This document shows, piece after piece, positions 41,201-54,400 of a DNA stretch of 64,000 nucleotides. Every line of letters begins with the position of its first letter. Position 1 is the first letter of the stretch. A program made the translations under genes and the position numbers. Source of the DNA: Hyalella azteca (lineage: Eukaryota; Arthropoda; Malacostraca; Amphipoda; Hyalellidae); the NCBI RefSeq assembly GCF_000764305.2, contig NW_025945897.1, forward strand, positions 62,001 through 126,000, read 5' to 3'. Below the pieces are notes generated by a model that worked only from the letters and a program-made list of their open reading frames with translations, searched no databases and was not told the DNA's origin.

Positions 41201-43661
41201 TATTCTTAATGTGTTCTAGATGTCGGTAGTTAGTTCGCAAGTCGAATTTATCTTTATTAATTAACTCGAAGCTTTGATCCCGGAGCATCTTGTGAGTATT
41301 GCCATTGAGCTCCCGGTATCTACGAAATGAACATGTAAATAAATGCTCAGTGTTTCATGAGCTCTTGCTCATGTCGATCTCAACAAAAGCATATCAGTTA
41401 GAAAGGCTGCGTATTATCCTAAGCCATGCGGCAATCATGCTAATCATTGAGGACAAAGTCACTTAGTGCTTTCGGTGTCACTTTGTGCTTAACGTGCTAA
41501 CCTGCTGTAAGCGTCAGGATGAATAGCGGAGTTTAGGCCTCGTATCTTTTTGTTTCAATTTAAAATATAAATTAAAAATTGAATCCTTCAAATGTGCTGC
41601 GACCGAAAATAAATTCGATTTTCATTTCAGCTAGGGGTATTTTTTGGCTGAATCAATTACGCTGGTGAGATTAACTGAAATTCTCATGTATTTTTTTTTT
41701 TTCAAAACATCTACTCCAGAGCTTCTGTTAATACGGGAAGATTTGTACGGTGTATTAGACGTAAGAATAGACTGGTGTGTCTTGTAACACATTCTTCACG
41801 CTCTTGTATATGGATTATTACTCTTTCAGAAAATGAGAAGTACTGCTGACCGACAGTATTCTCATTCACACCTCAGATTGGTTTATAAAATAATCTGTGC
41901 TCTGAATAAAAGTTTACTCCACCGACCGCTCATTAGTTTGTGATGACGTCGAGGGAGGATTCATCGCTGTGCACTCACCTACGCTGCACCGTTTGTGTGA
42001 AAATTACCTGATTGGTGACACGTTCATTGATTTGCTTCGTACAGACTTGCGTGTTGTGTTATACACCCCGGAAAGCACTGTTTCTGCACTGTTAATATTC
42101 TAGTTCTTTTAACTGTGCTCAGTAATAGTTTAGTATATTGAGATCCTCTCAAATAGTTAGCGCTTCTTAGTCACCAGTAAGTCATAGTATGCTTAAATAA
42201 TTCATCTTCTTTCTAACTCGGATTACGTTTCAGTGCAGCGTAGCATGACTAGTAACCGCTTGTCGCTTAGCTATTTATTTTGTTGAGGTTGCAAAGCAAA
42301 AGATATCTGTTCATAAGATTGGGAACAAACACAAGACATGGGAACAAGCGTGGTACTCGAGTGTAGTTAATACGATTTTGTATCATAGCATCAATATATT
42401 TTCCTGTACGAAATTCCAAAACCAGTAACTTGCCACTTTATTTTGCTGTAATTCATTTCTCCAAATCTACATATTTTTTCACTCATGCTCAATTTGGCTG
42501 TAATTCTTTTATTGCCGGTACTTGCTATTTCAGCCAAGAAATGTATTATTTATAAATGTGAGTGTAACGGCTCAATGTGCATTATTTGGCTAATAATTGC
42601 TGATATACATCCAATACTCTTGAGACTGCGCTCGGAAATAGTCGTGTTCAGTATAATACATTTTACCATCATTACTTTTATAATAGTTCATTGAGAATGC
42701 AGATATTTTACAAGAAAATGTTACCTAATCAACACCTGATGTCTGCTGCTGTGCCGAGCGCTTGACTGCCTTGATTGCTAGTGCATTTGGTTCCACTCGA
42801 GCGATGCTTTGTTGATGAATGATAGTTTCTACATTCGATCGACTGCTTTCATGCACGGGCGAATTCTGTAATAATGTTTTTATTATTAGATGCATCATTG
42901 TGTAAGTCAAACCGATACATCGAGCATGAAGGCCAAATCACAGCAATTATCCCTAGTGATTTTCAAATAGCTGTTTAACAAACACTGGCAATGTTAGATG
43001 ATGATTAATTTCGTTGTTGGTGCCAGATTTTTAGTCAAGTTCCTATATAACTTATTTATTTATATCTTTCTTGCAACTAAGTTACTGGCTGTTTTTTGTT
43101 ACATTTAATATTTACAGTGCGCTTTCTTCCCCTGGACCTGGTAAGGCAGTCAAACTTCCTCGTCAAGCTTTGATGTTGGCTCCCGCATTCAGTGGTGTGA
43201 AGTTTATGGTATTTAAATCAAAGTGATGTTGTAACGTCAGGCTCTACGAGCTTAGTGGCCTTTCAGAAAGATGCTAGGCGTTCAATTCAGAGCTGATCGG
43301 TGTTCGAAATTTGTGGTGCACGGCTGCGCTTCCGGTAATATTAACAGAAAACTCGCATCCCATTTTGTTACAGAATCGGAAAAACAAACTCCTTTATCCT
43401 GGAGAGGATAAAATACCACTGCTTTATCTGAGGAGGCAGTCTGAGATTTCAATTTGATAGCAAACGTAGGAATTCATGCTGAGGGTAAATGATTCTAATA
43501 TATTAGCAAATTGTAGCTTATGGGACCTAGACTAATAGAAGCTTCTCGTGAAATTGGTGTTACTACATTCTTCGCCGATTTTATAGTGAAATATTTCATT
43601 TTTACTCGAGTTATAGCCGTAAAACGATTCAATCATGTCTTGAAAATGTATGCCAGGGGCC
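38255..43661. other. 3' flank of the ankyrin-XKR gene and unassigned DNA
   Basis: No protein-coding gene is recognised. The 3' UTR presumably begins here. Candidate AATAAA signals on + lie at about 40158, 41337 and 41904. A 43-bp duplication (GAGCTTTRAGGCCATTCTGG) is at about 39597-39670. One possible minus-strand exon (42736-42865) is listed separately. Confidence 0.4.
42736..42865 (-). CDS. Possible orphan exon (low confidence)
   Basis: On the minus strand a pyrimidine/AT-rich tract ends ATTATTACAG and is followed by 43 open codons: NSPVHESSRSNVETIIHQQS, then IARVEPNALAIKAVKRSAQQ. The stretch ends at ATCAG|GTGTTG. Composition is more protein-like than the surroundings, and it lies downstream of the minus-strand zinc-finger/SANT gene. 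It could be an alternative 3' exon, a separate gene, or chance. Confidence 0.25.
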
Positions 43662-43796
43662 ATACCTTCAAAACTCGTTAAGTGAACGTAAGTAATTACG
43701 TTCTATTTTCTTGTCTATGATTGGCAGATTTAGCTTGAAAGGCCGTCAATGATTGGCTGATGAACTTACGATCTCTTAACTTATTTTGAAAGTATA
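43662..43796 (+). mobile_element. MITE family A, copy 3
   Basis: A 135-bp copy in the same orientation as 472-606, with about 90% visible identity. It opens ATACCTTCAAAACTCG and closes TATTTTGAAAGTATA. Left flank is GGGCC and right flank GACCC; an outer CCAGGG/CCCTGG match suggests the inverted repeat may extend further out. It is outside any gene. Confidence 0.82.
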
Positions 43797-45442
43797 GACC
43801 CTGGTATATATTTTTTTCGGTAACCAACTTCTTACGACGCGGTTTTCTGGGAACAAGACCAATAAATTGTTTACGCTAGGCGTTTAGCCATGATCAAATT
43901 TTCGAATTGTGTGCCCTGGAGTAGAACCCTGTAGCTTCCCATTATATTTAGCGTCGTTAAAACTGACCTGCAAAAAGTTTCTCTTCTCTTAGTGGACTAG
44001 TTAGAAATCGATAATTCGTAGAACAACTTAGTCGTGAGATTGGTAGACTGCGTAGCTTCGTTTGCTACGCTGATCAGCAACGTTTTTACATCAACTCGAC
44101 AGTTTTATACGCTGTGGTGATATCATGTTTGATTATGTGAAATTTTTACAATACCCCTTGCTATTGATTTAGGAATAATTTGAATGTATTAAAATCTTCT
44201 AATTTCAGTCTGATTATGCTGCGTATAATGGTAATTTTGAGTGTACTTGGTTTACAACATGAATGAAGTTATTTTTAGGTAACCTGATTATCGCTTTGAT
44301 TTGAACACTGCACAGCACTGTTATCAAATAGATTGTATTGACTGTATCTCGTCATATGACTTCGATCTAAAGCAAACGTCTTCATCGTAACAATTCGAGG
44401 TGTGTAAAATATACGCGCGTCAAGTTGGGTTTAGTAGGGTTCTATTAAGGGAGTTCAACACAACTTTCCTTTCCATGTAATAAGGCTGATAAGTGCAGCA
44501 TTGTGGTATAAACCAAGAAAGTAAAAAAAAGTAAGTAACGTGCGATTCATGTAAAACGATTCGACAATCGCTTGGACAATTGCTGTTCGAGCAACCACAA
44601 ATGACGTAAAGCATCGCTCTGAGAAATATAGATTTTCCCATGTTCCCATTAAATAATAAACGTTGTCAAATCGAGAATGGGGGCCGACGTTTATCCCCGT
44701 ATTTCCCATTTCACACTTGGGCATGTCAAATATGTCTGTTAACACCAGGATGTTTTCCATGTAAAGCGAAATCCAGACTAATTTTTTTCGTATTTGATTA
44801 TTTTTTTCAACTTCTTGAGGACACTTATTCTAACAACTCAGTTCATCGTTTACCTATTAAACTGTAACCAACAAAGTTCAGTTTAACGATACAATTGACA
44901 TTTCTGAGAGATTAGGGTGTATGAAATTTCGATTTATCGTAAACTTAGGTGGACTCGTCATGTTTGGTGAGAAGTCAAGTCTGTACTATGAAAATCACCG
45001 CCGTTTTCTAGTGCAAATGCCTGTAGCTCAATGAAGTTTATTAAATTAAAGTGGCTGCTCACAAGTGTTACTTTTTAATGGACTGTGACGAGTTCGTTAT
45101 ATTATCCCTTTTAGTTGATTTCTTAATAAATTATTTATTAGAGATCTGATTTCGTTATATCCCACAAAACAACAACAGATACAACCTAGAATTTCAGAAT
45201 AAATGGTTAACCCCTTCAAAGCAATCTAGAGAATAAAATTAATACTAAATTCACGACATCTCTCGCATAACTATGTAACTTGTCGTGCACGATATAATAA
45301 TGAGAGCACAACCGCAGATAGAAATTAGGTGTAGGACACTTCTTCACATCATAATGCTTAAACGTACAAAACCACGAGTCGTTATCAAGTGTTCAACAGA
45401 ACACAAGTGCACTAGCAGATGTTACATCTAGAGAACAATGCA
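43797..45442. other. Intergenic, nothing recognised
   Basis: AT-rich sequence with only short unsupported ORFs. A minus-strand AATAAA (TTTATT at about 45134-45139) lies about 300 nt beyond the stop codon of the zinc-finger/SANT gene and could be its polyadenylation signal. Confidence 0.4.
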
Positions 45443-48400
45443 CTATAAACCAGTAACAAGTTTTCTTAAACTATCACTTTCATTTATACTTCGTGTATTT
45501 TTTGTAAATTTGCAAGGCGAAACTGCGAGACTAGACGGAACGGAGTCGGCGATTGTGTTTTTATTGGTGCATTCACTGCTGCTGGTTGATGAGTGGAGCG
45601 AGGGCAAACCAGCGCTGTCGGATGTGATGGTCATTATAGAGGGCACGTCAGGGCCTGTATTAGCGGCCCCGTTGTCTGCAATGTTATTGCCACACGCAGC
45701 GTTACAACATTTATGCGTCGTCGAGTTCATCTTCTTCATTTCGAGGAGAATTTTTGTTAGTAGATCGATCATCTGAGGGCCTTGGGAATGATGATCCACA
45801 TTGCGACATAGACTATCGTTCTTTTTAGCTATCTCTTTTTCAAGCATTTCAATTCTCTGTGTTACGCGTAGTAAATTTGTTTGCATTAACTTGATACTAA
45901 GTTTGGGTTCGCCAACTAGACCGTTATCAAGCCCTGCTTCATCATCCTCCATATCATCAGCTTCATTCATAAGGTGATCTTCGTCATCTACGTCAGGAAC
46001 ATCCTCCTTCTCTTTCTTGATGTGCTCTGCAATACCGGACACACGAACATATTGCCCATGATTTTTCTTTATTTGAGTGGCAGTGCGTGAATTATTGTGT
46101 GCAACAGACGGGGAATAATAACTGCCTGAATGATCCGAGGAGAACGAGTTTCGGCTCTGGCCCCTGCCACGTCCCGCTCTCATCTGGCGTCGCTTGGCAG
46201 GATGCATGTCTTCCGAGCTTGTATCGTCTAAATTACGCTTTATTCTTGAGACGCCTGATTGAAAAATGTAATTAGAATTATATAAGATTTGGGAAAGCAG
46301 CTCAAACTCTATTCAAAATCCGATAGAAAAAACTAGGATAACTTTCTGAAACAAATACAAAGTACCACTCATATGAACTAATTTTTTTTATGAACATCAA
46401 ATGTGCTAGAAGAGACATTTTTGTTTGTATTTTGACCATAACATTATAAACATCAAGGATCTCACAATTTTTTTTTATTTGGCAGGAAAAGTTGGTGGAG
46501 CCAGAACCTAAGAAAACTTACCTGGAGTTTTGACACTGTGTATTTTCTCAAGTATTCTCCCGACGCAGTCATAGTATTTGAAAGACACTGTTGTGTTCTT
46601 ACGACCGCCCAGGCGCTGGCGACGTTCAAACATGCGCTTGTATTGGCCAAGCAGTTGTCGCCATTTGTAGCGACACTCAAGCGATGAGACTTCACAATAC
46701 CGCTTCAGTAAATTATGAGAGACTTCCTGAAAAAACGAAACTCCAAATTAATTCGATTATTGATGCGCGCCTACTTTCAAAATTTGTATTTTTTCTCAAG
46801 GAAAGCAAGTTCATATCAATCTAACCTTCATTGTTTCCACACAGCTTTCGAGGTAAACCGAGAAATTTGTATACATTTATATATCTATGCCCCATAATTT
46901 GCTGACAGCGAACCCAATGACCAGGTATTCGTATTTCGCCACATAATATAAATGTTCATCTACAATAGTTTTCAATAAAACTTTTACAGTTTATTGTACT
47001 GAGGCAAAGAATTTGAAGTAGTAAAACCACAGTTAATTGAAAGAAATGCGTGCTAGTCTTCAAGGATACATTCTTAAAATATCTCAAGCTTCTGGATCAA
47101 TTCCACACGTAAGCTGTAGCAACGGTAGTAGGCTATCTAGCGCTTCAGAAAGTTCCCACACATTACATAGAACCAAAGACTACGTAGCACAGATACTCAC
47201 CTCCCAGAAAGAATCCTGGAACTTTCCTTTAGCCAGCATCATGTCAGCGCTGAAATTAATCTCGCCCATGACGGCAAGCAAGGCATCGACGGCGCCTTCC
47301 TCCCACTCCCTCACGACCAAGTCTTCATCAGGCCCAACTTTTATTGGGGTTCCAAAGGCTGGAATTTCTCGCTCGTCAATAATTTGACCTTCTTCAAGAA
47401 AACGTTCAGCGTCCAAATGATTTTCCATCTCAAGTTGTACCAAGTCATCAGCATTAATTCCCACAATTCTGTCGTTTTCTAAATCTTCATTTTCGTCAAT
47501 TAAATCACACGAACTGATAGTGATTTCTGTGGTGGTGTCCGTGTTGTTGATGGAGACACTTAGTGGATCTCTTTTCGAGCTGATGATTGTTGTGCGGTAC
47601 TCAGTGCCATCCAAGTTTCCATCTAATATCAAAGGATCATTTGGGTGATATGGACGACCAAGCTTCTGGCACAACCTGTCAACAAACACAGATCAATCAG
47701 CGTCACACAGGAAGCAGCAATAGGTTCAAGAACAGGGGGACTGAGCCGCCGGATGTACTGTGAGTGAACATTTAATTAAGTGTGAGTGAACATTTAATTT
47801 AAGTGTGAGTGAACATTTAATTTCACAAACAGCTGATAGCATCTTCTGTACAGTACAACAACGAACACAAGAAATATAATGTTTGGTAATAGCATTAACA
47901 ACACATTAAGGCCACATTATACAGGGTGTTTCAGAATTAAGTAACCCTTTTAATTTGTTAATAAATAAAAAACTAAGAACGTTATGAAGTTGAAACTTGT
48001 TTTATTTAAAAGAAGAACATTTTTATGGTAATATTGTATCCTAGTTTTTAAATATAATATCTTTTAAATGCCCACCACAATTGTTTTGACAAAATAGGGC
48101 TCTTCTCTTCGTTGCTTGCATAACCTTCATTAGTGTTTCTGACGAGAGTGCAAATTTTTGATATCCGCAAATTTTCGATAAAGATATTTAAATGTGTTTT
48201 TTGAAGGATCCTTGTTTTGAAATGGATCCTGTAATCACGTTGAACTTCTGTTATTGACATCGTTATTGACTGTAGCGATAATTTTTGTTCTTTCATCTTT
48301 GCTGTAGCGAATCATGATGAAAATTTAAGGCTTGATAATTAAACACAAATTTAGCAAGCTATACAGGATAATGACGTAACTATGATACAATATTACCATG

Positions 48401-51400
48401 AAAATGTTCTTCTTTTAAATAAAACAAGTTTCAACTTCATAACGTTCTTAGTTTTTTATTTATTAACAAATTAAAAGGGTTACTTAATTCTGAAACACCC
48501 TGTATTATATGGATTTTATCATCATTTTTCGGAACTGAGCATTTAAATTACTACACATGCAATGAAATTTCACGAACATTCTTTTTAGCAATGCAAATGA
48601 TCCCTTATGTGTATGGGGTTATTCATCCAATAACTAAACACTAGCTAAGCTACAAATGAAGCTCGTCAGTGAACGCTTACATTTTCTCCCTCATTCCAAG
48701 AGGATCAATATCTTTAGCCAGGAAGCGATGAATCATATTAAAGTATGGGAACCTGGACTTGAACTCCCCTTTTACTTGATACTGCAACACACGCTCATAG
48801 CTTTTCTGTGAACAAAAATTAAAATTACTTAAATATGTAAAAAAATTATAATCAATAATGTGTGATATAATAAAAAACTGACAACCCCCTCATGAATAAA
48901 AAATTCAATTGCACCGCTTCTAACTTGTATGTTTAGAGATACTGAAGCCAGTGAACATTCGACAAAATATGGTAGCTAATGAATTGAGAATTAAATCAAT
49001 TACATTGTACATGAAATTGAGCAAAAAGTTTATGAACATCAAAGCTCAAGTGGAACAAGGAGAAAGATAATTAAGTTGTACAACAGAATAATGGATCATC
49101 TCAGCAGAGGTACGTTTACTCAGAATAAAATAAAGTTTTAAACATAATAAACCAAGAAAATATAAGATCCTATTCTATGTTTACACCAAACGAAAAGTGT
49201 GAAAGTAGTTCAAACTAAATTTATCAAAAGAGAGTTCTTACTCTAAGACTTTCCCACTTGCGTTGACATTCTGAAGGCACACACAGAAATCCAGCTTTAT
49301 TCATCTCAGCACTGATGATAGCAAACAGCATGGACTTCTTTACGTTGGCGTCGTAGAACAGATCATGTTGCTGCTCCACTTGGCTAATAAGACACTGCAA
49401 AATTATACTATTAATAAAAAAACGAAAGTACCAAAATTAACTACGAATTTAAATTTTATGACCTAATATTCCATTCTGACCAGAAGACGATATTGGATTC
49501 ACCAGCAGCTGAAATTACATGATACTCCAGACTGACTTCAGGTTAAGCCGACCGTCAAGAGGGCCAGTTAACTAAACAATTTCACTACCTTAATTGCGTC
49601 AGGCTGCCATGGGATGCTCTTATCCATGATGACGTTTGCATCCACCTCACGGATATTCTGCATCATTTTATGGTAGAGTGCAGGGTTATTTCGCTTGTAA
49701 ACAAGATTTTTCCTGTGTTTGCGAGTTTCCCCGTGATCCATGAGGTCCTTCTTACGAGCAGTGAGAGAGGAGCAGCAAACATTGCAGTATGCTGAATAGG
49801 GATCATTTTGTATGGGCTCCAGCCAGTCTGCAAGAAGTGTAATAAAAAATGAAAATCACTTGATAGAAGAGTTTTAAAAAACATTACAGGCACCAGCTTC
49901 TTCCTTCAAAAACTGTTTTTAATATTTCACTAGAACAAAAAAAAATCATTCACTCACTACATAGCTGATTCAACGCTTTTAGAGGTAGGCACACTACAAG
50001 AATCAGTTTTAAATCAATTGTACCCACATATTTTAGCTACTCATGCTCCTAAAGGATCCATCAAGATGCTGGGTTAATGTAATTCCATATATTAACCTAT
50101 TTACTCAGCTAATTCCCTGGAGGGTATAAAATCTTTTTCTTTTCAACTTGAGGCATTTATTTAGGTATCTTCTAACGAATTAAGAAAAAAATTCAAATTT
50201 TATATTGCTACTCAAAGTACTAACCGGCAAGTATACTGGCCACCTGGCTATAAAAAAGGCATGGAAAAATAAAGAGTACAAGAAGAATAAGGAGAAATCT
50301 AATGTAATTGATTGAATTAGCTAATGAAATACAGTGGGGGGAAATAAATATTCGTACACTTGAAAAATCGTATTTTAATGTATGTAAGTACACAAACTTA
50401 ACAGGAAAAGTGATTTAAATTATGTATATAGACGCATAGTATTCAAAAATACTATCAAAAGAAATTAAATCTCAATGCAAAAATACTATGCGTCTCTATA
50501 CATAATTTAAATCACTTTTCCTGTTAAGTTTGTGTACTTACATACATTAAAATACGATTTTTCAAGTGTACGAATATTTATTCCCCCCACTGTATATCAT
50601 TAGAACATTTGTTTAGGAACACTAATACACTATTCAGTGTCATGGTTAGTGGTAGCTAGCAGACATAAGTGGTAACCCACATTTTTTCCTTACTTAAGAG
50701 TTGTCTGCCTTCTCTGCAAATAACATAGAATTTGCAAGAATGATAAAGCAACACTAGTGCTTTAAGAAAAACTACACTAGTGTAAATAATTTATATCCAA
50801 CCACATATGAAACCAATTGTCATTTATTATCTCAAATGGCAAATTTATCAGTCATGCCACATCTATAAAGTTGCAAATAATATTTAATCACATATTCAAG
50901 GTCAACTCGAGTAAAGTTCAGCAAACCTCTGAATTTGTAATCCAACTCCCACTCCTTCTTATACTTTTGCAAGTACCGCACTTTCTTCTGCTCAGCATGT
51001 TCAATGCACTCCAAGGAACTGGCATCATCCAGGTAGCCTTCTTCTGCAAGAAAACAAATGGTTATATACAGGGCGGTGGAAAGCAGGTGCTTATACCAAG
51101 CAGTCAAAATAGCAATTTCACCTTTTATGTGCAATTGAATTACTTAGTTCATTGATAAATGTTTTTAGTTCAAGATTTAAAAGGCCTATAATAATAACTA
51201 AATGAGTTTGAACTCCTTGAATATGATGTACAATTGCAGTTCTCAATATTAAATGCTTTCAAGCGTTCACTTCAAGTAGCTTGATATACCCCTGAATGCT
51301 TCAGTCTCATGGGAACAGCACATTTTTGACAAAGTCTGTCTAAGTTTATTAATCTCAGTGAATTGATGTTAGTTATCACTCTCAGTTCACTAGCTCAAGT

Positions 51401-54400
51401 ACCACCTGCACCAGTAAATGCCCACATTAATATATTTCATTAATTAAGAAGCACAAACTCCACCAATAATTTTCACCAAAAATTAGGTCCAAAGAGTTGT
51501 AAGCACTGACTTGAAAAAGTTTATGTGCTTGAATTTCAGAAAAAAATCTCTCAATCTAAAATGAAGTTTGTTAATCTACAAGTAGACACTTCTGCAGTTG
51601 TGTTTCCAGCTGCATCAACTTCTCTGAGTAATTGCAATTGGTTTATGAAATGCGAAATAGAATTTGGACATAATTTGACCAACATTTATACATAGAATAT
51701 TACTTTACATGATAAATGACAATTAGATTGAGATTGGTCAGAATGAATTTAAAATGGCTAAATTGTCCATAACGAGAAGCCAATTTTCCTTGTTACATTT
51801 AGGGTAAAATTGGAGACAAAATGCAAAAACTGACATGGGTAAATTATTGTTTCCTGTAGCTTAGAAAATATTTCTCTAAAAATTTTCCACCAGCACTAAT
51901 ATCTTTGCTGTTACATCTGGCCCATGGCAATGCCATGAATGAGATGAAAATGCCCATGGTAGTGTATTTATTCACCCATTTTAACAGTCCTGGCTCAATT
52001 TCGAGTTGAAATTATGAAAAATGGCCTTTTTTGCCTGAAAAAAGTTGAAAATCATTGGTAAAATTATCATGTATCACAAATTGGCAATGAGAAAAACCTT
52101 AACCTTCCATTGTATTTCAGCAGTTATTTTTGGACCAAAAAAGTGGACCAGCAGGATTGATATATCAATAGTGAGTATATTAACCACCATTATTAGAATT
52201 GCCCAATGCACAAAGCACTAATAAATACTTTTTAGACTATTAAAAAAAACATGTATAAAAATATACGATGAATATAGACTGAGAAAACTGTTTATTGGTA
52301 TCTGCACATAGATAAAATTAACATTTGACAGAAAATGTGGAAACATATTTTTTGAAGGCTGCAAAATCTAGTAACTTCTCTCCAAACTGGAAAATGAGGC
52401 AGAAGCCACCCATTAATGAGACAGTAATGCCCATGAATGTGAATAAAGTAGGTAATATTGGACATGGGAAATATTGAACATGTATTATGCGTAGCTGTTG
52501 AGAATGCGGGTCGAAGCAATATAACAGTGGTTCCCAAACTTTTTCAGGCTGTCGCTCCCTTTGGCTCCCTAGTGAATTTCTAGCGCCCCCACAGACACAT
52601 ATAAAAACATACGCCTCTTTCTTGAAATTAAGTACGCTGTAATTTTAAAAGATAAAGGTTAAACACAAATGTGTTTTTCACAAATAGAACCCCATTCAGT
52701 GAACCAATACGTTTTTAAGCTGTTTCAACTGTTTTGGCACTAGAAACCTAGGACGTCTCGGGCAAATTTACGGCTGGAGTCGTGGCTGGTCGCACAACCA
52801 ATCTCCAAATTCAATTATCAAGTAATATCTCCCAAACTAATGGACGCAGCTCAATGAACCTTGGAACATGTACTCATCAGAACCTAACAGTGATTTTTAG
52901 CTTGTAAAAAATTTTAAATTTCACCTTCATTAATGAGTTATATTGCGATAAGGGCCGAAATTCGCAGTGAGCAAAGAATTTCTTCCAAACTACCAAACAG
53001 ATTTGAACAAAATTTTGAAGATACATTCCTAGCTACCTAACGGTGATTTTTTAACTTCAAAAATTACTTGCAGGTTAGGTCCAGTTAGGAACAGGTTCCA
53101 TTAAAAACACAAAAAAACCTAGAAAAATCCATAAAAACACTAAGAAAACCTTTCGGCCGTGAGACCGGCCACGGGTCCGGCCGTAAATTTATCCGAGACC
53201 TTAAAAATTTTTTATTTTACCTTCGTTTGCGAGTTTTTTTTATTCCACCATCATTCTTGATTTCACACTTCCTTATATTCGGCCCGTATTGCCGGATAAT
53301 TTGTCACTTAAATTTGCGGCGATCAAGAAATTTCTTCTAAACTACTGAACAGATTTCAAAGAAACTTTATATATAAATACCTAACCTCCCAACGGTGATG
53401 TTCAGCTTGTGACAATTTTTCTATTTTACTTTTGTTTGCGAGTTATACAGATATAGGAGGAACGACTTGCTTTTCTACCAGCCGACTCAACCAAGAGCCG
53501 TTTATGTATAGCCGTATAACTCGCAAACGATGGCGACATGAAAAAATTGTAGCAAGCTAAACACCACCGTTGATTAGGTATTTAAAAACTAAGTTTTGTT
53601 CAAATCTATTCAGTAGTTTTGGAAGAAATTTCTTGATTACTGCAAATTTAAGCATGTATTGCTGTTTAAATCACAAATGGAGGTGAAATGAAAAAAAAAA
53701 ACTTGCGAACAATGGCACAATTGAATAAATTATCACAAGCTAAACATTACCGTTCATTAGTTAGGACTACAAATTCAAAATTTCGTTCAAATCTGTTCAA
53801 TAGTTTGGAATAAATTCCTTGATCATTGTGAATTTCCACCCGTATTGCCATAGAACTATGGAAAATACAAATGAAGGCAAAATTAAAAATAAATTTCACG
53901 AGCTAAACATTCCCGTTAGGTGAATACATGTACCAAGTTTCATCAAGTTATGTTCATTAGTTTAGAGATATTTCTTGATCATTGAATTTGGAAATTGACC
54001 GTGAGACCAGCCGCAAGTCCGGCCATTAATTTGTCTGAGACGTAAACCCAGGAGAGGCTAAAAAAAAGATCTAGATGAAAAAAAACCATTGCTTGGAGTC
54101 GTGATGTGCTGCACGTGTTGTGTACAAATTGTCAAACAAATGTTGGAACTTCTGACTTTAATTTTGGACTGCCACCCCCCTACTGCCCCCCAAACTTCCT
54201 AATCGCCCCCCAAAATATTTCCACCACCCCTAGGGGGGGCAATATTGCCCACTTTGGGAACCACAGCAGTATAGCAAGTGTGTAAGGCGCAGTTGTTTTG
54301 AGACCATTGGAAGGAGTTAGTTTACAGTGAACGTTGGCAAGCTCAGCGCAAGGGGCATTCCATTTGAGGAATGAGGCATCACTTCGAGGGTACAGGCTTA

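Noticed and set aside
44420..44867. Overlapping 73-101-codon ORFs on both strands
   Set aside because: No domain, no splice context, and composition like the flanks.
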